From NCBI GenBank assembly GCA_016869075.1, contig VGEY01000001.1, positions 1-64,000 on the forward strand: a stretch of DNA of 64,000 bases, given 5' to 3'. Positions 57,854 to 64,000 of this stretch are shown in pieces (positions within the stretch are counted from its first letter, which is position 1; each line of letters starts with the position of its first letter). The notes under the pieces were generated by a model. That model worked only from the letters and a program-made list of their open reading frames with translations, made no database searches and was not told the origin of the DNA. A program made the translations under genes and the position numbers. This DNA comes from Alphaproteobacteria bacterium. GTDB taxonomy: Bacteria; Pseudomonadota; Alphaproteobacteria; Paracaedibacterales; VGCI01.

Positions 57854-58159
57854 ATGATGAATTTGACCGGTCGCCTCAATCAGATTCTTGCTCCCCTCAT
57901 TGCTCTTCTTCTTATGGTATATTTTACGTATCATATCATTCAAGGTGAACGCGGACTTTTTTCCTGGATGCGCCTCCGTCAAAAGATATCTGAATCAGAT
58001 CACCATTTAGCAGAGATTCAATCAGAAAAAGAAACTCTGGAACGTCAGGTTTATTTGTTGCGTCCAGATAGTTTGGATAGAGACATGCTGGAAGAACGGG
58101 CTCGCAAGGTTCTCAATTGGGGATATCCTGGTGAAGTCATCATTTATGATGAAGAATAA
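57854..58159 (+). CDS. ftsB: Septum formation initiator, FtsB/DivIC-like
   Basis: Small divisome protein. The 101 residues have one N-terminal helix (~10-26 'ILAPLIALLLMVYFTYHII'), a basic patch 'GLFSWMRLRQKISESD', a coiled coil (~48-72) and 'LLRPDSLDRDMLEERARKVL', the conserved end of FtsB proteins. It starts one base after eno, an order shared with many alphaproteobacteria. It is the last gene of the forward run and converges on the reverse gene at 58182. Confidence 0.9.
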   Translation: MMNLTGRLNQILAPLIALLLMVYFTYHIIQGERGLFSWMRLRQKISESDHHLAEIQSEKETLERQVYLLRPDSLDRDMLEERARKVLNWGYPGEVIIYDEE

Positions 58160-58181
58160 GATTCCTTACTGTTAAAAGCGA

Positions 58182-59795
58182 TCAGCCGTTTACAGATTTC
58201 TCATCAGGCGTGGATGCCTGGCCACCACTCGCTTCTGGCCCCATAAGAAGAGCCGCAAGCTCTAAAATATCGTACTTCCCAACTTTAAAGCCCTTTTCAT
58301 CCATGTGAATATCCACGGATTGTTCCTTTGCACCTTGAGGTTCCAACACCTTGTTGATGACCTTATGAACAGAATGCAAATATGTAGCAAAGGTTTTGAT
58401 CTCATTCTCATAGCTTTTTGCAAAGGGGGCAGAAGCACGGGTAAAATATCCTTCTAAATCTCCCAGCAATTCATCTGCATTCCTTGCTTTAACTTTGGCA
58501 GATCCACCCTCTTGACTAAACTTTCCATCAACGCCCAAATCATAGGGAGCACTTTTAAACTGCACAGTTACAGTACCAGAGCTTGCTTTTGCTATAGGAA
58601 CTGGAATATCAAAAGCCAATGTAAACTGAGTCTGTCCCAAGGTTTGGAGTTGAGGTATTATTGTCTTAAAGACTTTTTCATCCTTTATAACGGACATAAT
58701 TCCTTCTGATAAATTTAAATGGGATAAATCATTCACAATTTTCTTATGATACAGCTCCCAATATTTTTCCCACTCATCTGTAACTTTGTAATCAACGGTA
58801 ATTTTTATTGGAAGATTATTTTTTAATCTTTCAACAGAGCCACTCATAGAGCTTAAATATACTTTATTATTCGATGTGAAATCCTCAATTTCGAAGCGCG
58901 TTCCCTCAGGAAACATCTTTTCCATTTGGTTTTCAAAAACATCTTTTCCTTCATTGTTAGCTCTACTGCTTTTAAACATGGAAACTAAGTCATTAAAATA
59001 ACTTTCCCAATCGTTTACATGGAACTTCACAGAAAATTTCTGGTCTTGAGGACCCAAAGCTGCCTGCATTGAAAATTCATCGTTAAGCATTTTATTGATA
59101 GAAGTGTATTCTTCACCTTTTGCTTCTAAAATTTTTGCTACATTAAAAAACTGCATTTGTTTCACATTAGAAACAAGAGAGATATCTATACCTTTTCCAG
59201 CGTAGCTCGTTGAAAAGCTGGAATATGAATCTTTAGCTTCCAGAAATTTTTGATTATTTAAAAGAGCTGTAATCCCTTTTGAATCAATTGTGATTCCTTG
59301 AATATTATCCAGAGACAAAAATGGGTTTTTGCCCCACAAATCATATTCCCTCCGTTTAATGATAATCTTGGAATCATTAGACTCTGGAAGAGCAAGGTCA
59401 AAGCCAAACGGTTCTTCAGTTTTAAAATGAAGCTGGCCTGGAACCTCAAACGTCACAGTATTCATAAATGGAGAGTAACAAGCAGAAACCTCACCATTGA
59501 TTGAGACTTTTCCAGTAAAAGAAGAATTTTCCTTATTTTTCGAATCCTTTTCTGCAAGTGGGAACGGTATGTTTAAGGAAATGACAGGATTGACAAGATG
59601 AGCTTTAAAAAATAGTTTTGAAATTTTTAAATCTTCACACGTAAAAGAAACGCCTTGTATTTTGAGAGATTCCTGAAGACGCGCTACTTCGCCCCGCATG
59701 GATTTTTCAAACTCGTTTGCTTGATTATACCAAATTACTCCACCAACAATGGCAGGAACGAGAACGACAGAAACAAGAAGAAGTTTTTTACTCAT
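58182..59795 (-). CDS. Membrane-anchored periplasmic protein of unknown function (DUF945/DUF2125-like outline)
   Basis: Not firmly recognised. The 537-residue product has one N-terminal hydrophobic helix (~3-23, 'LLLVSVVLVPAIVGGVIWY') and a long beta-rich, mostly polar body with no cysteine-rich or catalytic motif. The length, single anchor and repeated short beta-strand pattern resemble periplasmic DUF945 or DUF2125 proteins, which is a guess. The last ~25 residues are a loose Gly/Ser/Pro tail. It stands alone between ftsB and the M16 peptidase, 105 bases upstream of the latter's stop. Confidence 0.7.
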   Translation of the reverse strand: MSKKLLLVSVVLVPAIVGGVIWYNQANEFEKSMRGEVARLQESLKIQGVSFTCEDLKISKLFFKAHLVNPVISLNIPFPLAEKDSKNKENSSFTGKVSINGEVSACYSPFMNTVTFEVPGQLHFKTEEPFGFDLALPESNDSKIIIKRREYDLWGKNPFLSLDNIQGITIDSKGITALLNNQKFLEAKDSYSSFSTSYAGKGIDISLVSNVKQMQFFNVAKILEAKGEEYTSINKMLNDEFSMQAALGPQDQKFSVKFHVNDWESYFNDLVSMFKSSRANNEGKDVFENQMEKMFPEGTRFEIEDFTSNNKVYLSSMSGSVERLKNNLPIKITVDYKVTDEWEKYWELYHKKIVNDLSHLNLSEGIMSVIKDEKVFKTIIPQLQTLGQTQFTLAFDIPVPIAKASSGTVTVQFKSAPYDLGVDGKFSQEGGSAKVKARNADELLGDLEGYFTRASAPFAKSYENEIKTFATYLHSVHKVINKVLEPQGAKEQSVDIHMDEKGFKVGKYDILELAALLMGPEASGGQASTPDEKSVNG

Positions 59796-59900
59796 TTTGA
59801 AAATCCAAGATTAGAGATAAAACATTTTTAAATATATACATTCTTATAGATGAAGAGGAAGGATTGTCAAGTACAGATGGAGAACAATTTTCTTTCAGGA

Positions 59901-61145
59901 TTAACAGGCAAATACTTCTTTTGGCCCAATAGTTGCAAGGGTTTGCGGACGAGAAAAAAGTGTATTGGCTAGAAGAGCGATTTGATCAAGTGAAACAGCA
60001 TCGACTTTTTCTAATGTCTCTCGAGGTGGAATTGGGCGACCATAAATGAGCATATGATTTGCTAATTGTTCGCAACGCGCTGTGGTGCTCTCAAGACTCA
60101 TCATTAAACTAGATTTCAATTGAGCTTTTGCCCTATTAATTTCTGAAAGTTCAAGTGTTTTAGGTAACCGCTGTAATTCCTCTTGAACCACGGGTAGGAG
60201 CTCTGCTACCTGCTTGGGACTTGTCCCCGCATAAAGACCAAAAATTCCACTATCGCGATAACTGGAAGAAAAAGTATAAATAGTATAAACAAGACCACGT
60301 TTTTCTCGAATTTCTTGGAATAACCGAGAAGACATCCCTCCCCCCAAAATCGTTGAAAGGACGGACGCTGTATAATAATCCGGGTGTCCAAAAGGAAGAC
60401 CTTCGAATCCTAAAACAATATGAGTTTGCTCCAGATCTCGTGCCTGATGGAGTGTTCCTCCTTTATACTGAGCAGGAGCTGCTTCTTTAGGACAATCAAG
60501 TGGAAGGGCGGAAAATTTTTCTGAAACAAGGTTCACCAACTCTTCATGATTAAGTTTTCCTGCAGCAGCAAAGACCATTTGCTGAGCCCCATAATGATCT
60601 TTCATATAGGTTTTTACTTGTTGTGGTGTGAGAGATTGAATAATTTCAGAGGTACCCAAAATGGCACGGCCCATAGGTTGATCAGGAAAACATTTCTCTT
60701 GGAAATAATCAAAAACAATGTCATCTGGGGTATCAATTGTCTGACCAATTTCCTGTATGATAACAGACTGTTCCCGAGCAAACTCCGTTGCATCAAACGT
60801 TGAATTCTGCAAGATATCCGCCAATATATCAACAGCTAAACCTACATTGTCTTTTAAGATTCGTGCATGATATGCTGTTGCTTCCCGTGAGGTATAAGCG
60901 TTTAAATAGCCGCCAACAGCTTCAATTTCTTCCACAATCTGGAGGGCTGTTCTCCGTTCAGTTCCCTTAAATGCCATATGTTCAAGAACATGGGAAATAC
61001 CATTAATAGGAGCAGGTTCGTGACGAGCACCCACATCAACCCACAAACCACATGTAACTGTTTCCACATGAGGGATAGAATCAGTAACAATTCGAAGCCC
61101 ATTCGGTAAAGTTGTTACATTTCGGTCTGTTGTGTTAAGTGGCAT
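59901..61145 (-). CDS. M16 family zinc metallopeptidase (processing-peptidase-like)
   Basis: The 414-residue protein has the inverted zinc motif HxxEH in 'ISHVLEHMAFKGTERR' (~48-63), with the third ligand Glu expected in 'QSVIIQEIGQTIDTPDD'. A second inactive M16 half follows ('IVLGFEGLPFGHPDYYTASVL' in part). The layout and length match the bacterial relatives of the mitochondrial processing peptidase beta subunit. There is no signal peptide, so it acts in the cytosol. GAGGAG precedes the ATG. Its substrate is not known. Confidence 0.92.
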   Translation of the reverse strand: MPLNTTDRNVTTLPNGLRIVTDSIPHVETVTCGLWVDVGARHEPAPINGISHVLEHMAFKGTERRTALQIVEEIEAVGGYLNAYTSREATAYHARILKDNVGLAVDILADILQNSTFDATEFAREQSVIIQEIGQTIDTPDDIVFDYFQEKCFPDQPMGRAILGTSEIIQSLTPQQVKTYMKDHYGAQQMVFAAAGKLNHEELVNLVSEKFSALPLDCPKEAAPAQYKGGTLHQARDLEQTHIVLGFEGLPFGHPDYYTASVLSTILGGGMSSRLFQEIREKRGLVYTIYTFSSSYRDSGIFGLYAGTSPKQVAELLPVVQEELQRLPKTLELSEINRAKAQLKSSLMMSLESTTARCEQLANHMLIYGRPIPPRETLEKVDAVSLDQIALLANTLFSRPQTLATIGPKEVFAC

Positions 61146-61219
61146 AAAATCTCCTCTATATTGATAACTTAAAGGAATACATCCCTATTAGACAATCAAA
61201 ATCTGTTGCCTATTAATGA

Positions 61220-61582
61220 TTAATTTTTTTCCTTATTCTTCCTAAAGTAGATCCTTAAAATAAGGCTGAAAAGAAACAGAACAATAGTACATAAAAACAT
61301 TACATATCGAGAATATAAACTAGACTCGTATTCTTTTACATACAGTTTAAGATCCTTTGAATTTTTAAAATGCTGTAATTCGTTTTGAGTATAAAAAGAA
61401 ATATCATCAGGTGGATTATCTAATTGATTATTCCTTTCTAATTCTTCGAATTCATGCAGGGCTATGTCCAAACCATTTAGAACCCCGCCAGTGCCTAGGA
61501 AACATATAGCTTCAAATAAATTAACGAGCCCCAAAATAATAATAAACAAGGTCAGTATTTTTCTGATTTTATTATTATTCAT
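61220..61582 (-). CDS. Small membrane protein with a helix at each end; function unknown
   Basis: Not recognised. 120 residues, with a hydrophobic helix at ~9-30 ('LTLFIIILGLVNLFEAICFL'), an acidic and Asn-rich soluble loop (~40-88) and a second helix at ~93-112 ('YVMFLCTIVLFLFSLILRIY'), then a basic tail. The loop should face the periplasm by the positive-inside rule. AAGAAGAG lies upstream of the ATG. It comes after the YdbL-like gene on the same strand (22 bases) and could be the fourth gene of that operon. Confidence 0.62.
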   Translation of the reverse strand: MNNNKIRKILTLFIIILGLVNLFEAICFLGTGGVLNGLDIALHEFEELERNNQLDNPPDDISFYTQNELQHFKNSKDLKLYVKEYESSLYSRYVMFLCTIVLFLFSLILRIYFRKNKEKN

Positions 61583-61604
61583 GGGCTCTTCTTTAAGTCT
61601 TCAC

Positions 61605-61904
61605 TTATGGGCAAGAACGTTCAGGATGAGCACGCCTTAAGTCTTCTGCATTTTCCGCTCCCACAGCCTCGATAGGAACTCCGCGCTTGGTTACAATTGA
61701 AGAATATTCTTTGCGACGCGCGTTATTAACATAGCCAACCAAATCAGCAGTTTCGCCTTCGTACCCAGAAACAGATTGAATATATCCATCTGGTCGCTCA
61801 CAAACCTTACCTTGTGCAAAGGCTTCTGATAATTTTAACTGGGCCTGCACGCCAGCACTCATTACCACACTAAATCCTATACTCAATATCCAATATTTTT
61901 TCAT
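61605..61904 (-). CDS. ydbL: YdbL-like periplasmic protein (DUF1318)
   Basis: Small exported protein that, in enterobacteria, works with YdbH and YnbE. The ATG at 61902-61904 has AAAGGA upstream. A signal peptide (1-~22) precedes the DUF1318 pattern: 'AFAQGKVCERPDGYIQSV' (~29-46), 'VGYVNNARRKEYSSIVTKRG' (~56-75) and 'IEAVGAENAEDLRR'. The gene order ydbH-ynbE-ydbL seen here is the known one. In E. coli the set is proposed to help move phospholipid to the outer membrane. Confidence 0.87.
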   Translation of the reverse strand: MKKYWILSIGFSVVMSAGVQAQLKLSEAFAQGKVCERPDGYIQSVSGYEGETADLVGYVNNARRKEYSSIVTKRGVPIEAVGAENAEDLRRAHPERSCP

Positions 61905-61919
61905 GATCAATATCCTTTC

Positions 61920-62111
61920 TTATGCAAAGATATCAGGTTTATTTTTTCTCGACTTTTTCAAGTCGTCCTGAACTTTGACTTTAACCTTATGATCAATTTT
62001 TAAATTCATATTAACCACGATCGGCTTATCAGGTGCTTCGACTTTTACAGTTGGTGAACACCCAATCAAAAAAGCTGATGCTCCAAGTCCGACGAAAAAT
62101 GCTTTATACAT
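61920..62111 (-). CDS. ynbE: YnbE-like lipoprotein
   Basis: A 63-residue lipoprotein: signal peptide with lipobox 'LIGC' (Cys18), then 'TVKVEAPDKPIVVNMNLKIDH', the conserved YnbE beta-strand region, and a Lys-rich tail. It overlaps the end of the ydbH-like gene by 8 bases, with AGGAAA before its ATG inside ydbH. Lgt, encoded at 51.7 kb, would modify it. YnbE is thought to pair with the YdbH C terminus at the outer membrane. Confidence 0.88.
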   Translation of the reverse strand: MYKAFFVGLGASAFLIGCSPTVKVEAPDKPIVVNMNLKIDHKVKVKVQDDLKKSRKNKPDIFA

Positions 62112-64000
62112 TCTTGAGTTTCCTATTTCTATTCTTTTTCTTTTTACCCTTTTTAATAACTTTTGTCACTTTCGCCTTCTTAATGGGTTTGGCCGTTGAT
62201 GAGGCCTGAGTTGCCTTAGGGCTTTCAGGGACCTTAACCTCTGCAGAAGCCTTTTCAAGTTTACTTATATCAACCGGGGGCTTCATACGGAGAAGGGTAT
62301 TTTCCACCAAATCTTTAAGTTTTCCGGTTGTTACGATATTAAACTCAAATGGATAACCATTCAATACATTCGGATTTGACCCAAGCATTTTTACAATTCC
62401 TTGCATTTCAGAAGGATTATTGGGCACATGCTGCAACCGGACATTAAATAAGCTAAAATTAAGATTATCAAGAACTTGAAGGGCCATATTAACTTCCTTC
62501 TGATCAAAAGAAGGTGGCTTCCCTCCATCGGTTTTCGGCTTATACTGGATAAGTCCTGTGTTTGAAGTTGAATGTAACTCGCCTTGAAGGACATCTAATC
62601 CTTCTTCAAACCCATAGCGCATAAGTGCATTTCCAGCAAGCGTCCCATGACCTGAGAGACTTTCCAAGTCTGTGAGTTGTAAGATTTTCGCCAATTCAAT
62701 GTTTTCAAAATCTGCTTCAAATTGAAAAGCTAGTTGGGTACTGTCAATTTCTCTTTGAAATCTATGTGCTTTAAGTGTCCCATCGAGAGCCTCTGCTGAA
62801 AAGTTCTTAATTTGGAAGAGCCCTGTTTCATCAAATAACCATTCCAGAGCTACCTTTTTAAAATCAATCCCTGCCATCATTAGCTTTGGGGCAAAAAAAC
62901 GTTGAGGAGACTTTGTTACAACAGGATAGAGTGAGTCTATGACGAATTCGCCCGAGACCCCCTCCATGGAAAAGCCCTCTTTTGACACGGATATGTCCTT
63001 AAGTTTCGCAGTGAGCGCTGAGGATTTCATATGTCCTCCCTCCCAAAGAACTTCACCAGATACATTTATCTGACCATCAGCAGAAACGGTCTCTCCTGTC
63101 TGGGCTGCTAATTGCCTAGTAAAATTCCATATTTTGGAAATTTGGGGTACCTGCAGTGCAAAAGTGAATTGGGCATAAGGTTGGTTTGGCTTAAATGTTC
63201 CCTCAACCTCCAAAAGATCTGATGAACTGCCTCTTTCTGAAATTCTAACTTCATCAAGATCCAAATTATCTAATGTTCCTGTGGCTTCTATATTCATATC
63301 AAGTGGAGATTTTAAAGAACCATATGAAGCAAGTAGTAAGTGATCAAGCTTAACAAACCCATCCACACTGCAACCTTCTACATCTTCCATTGCAGTCGTT
63401 GCCCACAAAGATATTTCTGGGGCCTTTATTTGAAAATAGGGGGAACGAAAATCCACATTATCTGCATGTATGTCAACGGTCATTCCCTTTCGATTCGTTT
63501 CTAAAACAAGCTGGCCTGTTAGTTTGCTATCTTTAGGCTCTCCCCAATCAACAGTCAGAATCTGACGACCATTGAGTGTCGTTTGGGTCAAGACATGCAC
63601 AGGGATTTTTAAAGTTTCGGTGGAAGTTGGAATGATTATAAGACAGTCTTGCATGGTAATAGCTGGCAATTTAAGACGCTTAACATGCGTCACTATGTGC
63701 GTAACTTTAGCCTTCATTTCTTGCCAGACATTTTTAGAAAAAGAGAAGCCTTCTCCCTTTGGAAGTTCAATGGTTGCCCCTACAATCTCAAGTGCTTTAG
63801 TTCTAAAAAAAGGTGTGATACCAACGTTCATCTCCTGAATATTTAAGGTTGGTGTCGAAGGAGATGCTTTGCTACGGATATCTCTTAAATAAATGCGTCC
63901 TAATCCTATGCTTGCAGAATCGATCTCAATCTTTTCAATGCCCAAAGGCCTTAAACTTTGCTCTAGAGATGATTTGGCAATATTTTTCACCAAAGTAGGG
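62104..64000 (-). CDS. ydbH: YdbH-like intermembrane lipid-transport protein, 5' end outside the window
   Basis: The frame is open to the window edge, so this is the C-terminal part (632 codons). It is a beta-rich AsmA-like protein with repeated short strands ('VEGTFKPNQPYAQFTFALQV', 'LAFQFEADFENIELAKILQL', 'LESLSGHGTLAGNALMRYG'), in the style of the YdbH family (dicarboxylate-transport/AsmA-like C terminus). The last ~40 residues are a Lys-rich tail. In E. coli YdbH, TamB and YhdP share the job of supplying phospholipid to the outer membrane. Assignment rests on the fold outline and on the neighbouring ynbE and ydbL genes. Confidence 0.85.
   Translation of the reverse strand, partial: PTLVKNIAKSSLEQSLRPLGIEKIEIDSASIGLGRIYLRDIRSKASPSTPTLNIQEMNVGITPFFRTKALEIVGATIELPKGEGFSFSKNVWQEMKAKVTHIVTHVKRLKLPAITMQDCLIIIPTSTETLKIPVHVLTQTTLNGRQILTVDWGEPKDSKLTGQLVLETNRKGMTVDIHADNVDFRSPYFQIKAPEISLWATTAMEDVEGCSVDGFVKLDHLLLASYGSLKSPLDMNIEATGTLDNLDLDEVRISERGSSSDLLEVEGTFKPNQPYAQFTFALQVPQISKIWNFTRQLAAQTGETVSADGQINVSGEVLWEGGHMKSSALTAKLKDISVSKEGFSMEGVSGEFVIDSLYPVVTKSPQRFFAPKLMMAGIDFKKVALEWLFDETGLFQIKNFSAEALDGTLKAHRFQREIDSTQLAFQFEADFENIELAKILQLTDLESLSGHGTLAGNALMRYGFEEGLDVLQGELHSTSNTGLIQYKPKTDGGKPPSFDQKEVNMALQVLDNLNFSLFNVRLQHVPNNPSEMQGIVKMLGSNPNVLNGYPFEFNIVTTGKLKDLVENTLLRMKPPVDISKLEKASAEVKVPESPKATQASSTAKPIKKAKVTKVIKKGKKKKNRNRKLKNV

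Overview
The window is a gene-dense, AT-rich (roughly 40% GC by eye) piece of an alphaproteobacterial chromosome. CtrA, a ctaC-ctaD-ctaB-ctaG-ctaE oxidase cluster, MidA, and the lptFG-lptD and surA-rsmA neighbourhoods support the class. The low GC, dispersed palindromic repeats of the 'GTCATTGCGAGGAGCG...' type and several exported proteins with eukaryote-directed or cytosolic enzyme folds suggest a host-associated, probably intracellular member of the Holosporales/Rickettsiales sphere. Species cannot be named from sequence alone. LPS genes (lptD, lptF, lptG, kdsA) indicate a complete outer membrane.

Layout. 1-0.9 kb: a truncated membrane acyltransferase. 1.1-6.4 kb: leucine catabolism (HMG-CoA lyase, MccA, methylglutaconyl-CoA hydratase, MccB; isovaleryl-CoA dehydrogenase is not here). 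6.6-8.8 kb: a diverged exported patatin-like protein. 8.9-11.5 kb: dnaB and an exported protein with a Q/Y/P-rich tail. 11.6-18.4 kb: the aa3 cytochrome oxidase operon with a peptide-binding protein gene and a 37-residue membrane protein gene inside it. 18.5-20.7 kb: valine catabolism (acyl-CoA dehydrogenase, 3-hydroxyisobutyryl-CoA hydrolase). 21-26.9 kb: hemB, a repeat island, a small exported coiled-coil protein, pfkA, tyrS, ctrA. 27-34 kb: an exported methyltransferase-like protein, tag, putA, rsmA, a SurA-like chaperone. 34.3-40.4 kb: lptF-lptG-lptD-trmL and hemF. 40.4-46.3 kb: an accessory island with an exported RNase III-like protein carrying three dsRNA-binding domains, a second repeat island, a second exported methyltransferase-like protein, an MFS exporter and a membrane-anchored ELM1-like protein. 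46.5-58.2 kb: a long forward housekeeping run (pheS-pheT-lepA-lgt-midA, then secG-pyrG-kdsA-eno-ftsB). 58.2-64 kb: reverse-strand envelope genes, an M16 peptidase and a ydbH-ynbE-ydbL operon running off the window.

How it fits together. Leucine, valine and proline breakdown feed acetyl-CoA, succinyl-CoA precursors and glutamate into respiration through the aa3 oxidase, whose heme comes partly from HemB and HemF made here. The most unusual content is a scattered set of proteins whose catalytic folds normally work in the cytosol (RNase III, two Rossmann methyltransferases, patatin, ELM1) but which all begin with a signal peptide or N-terminal membrane anchor. The exported RNase III with three dsRBDs is the strongest candidate for something new: its four metal-binding acidic residues are intact, so it may act on RNA outside the bacterial cytoplasm. 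Two copies of a ~570-bp non-coding repeat in opposite orientation lie next to these accessory genes.
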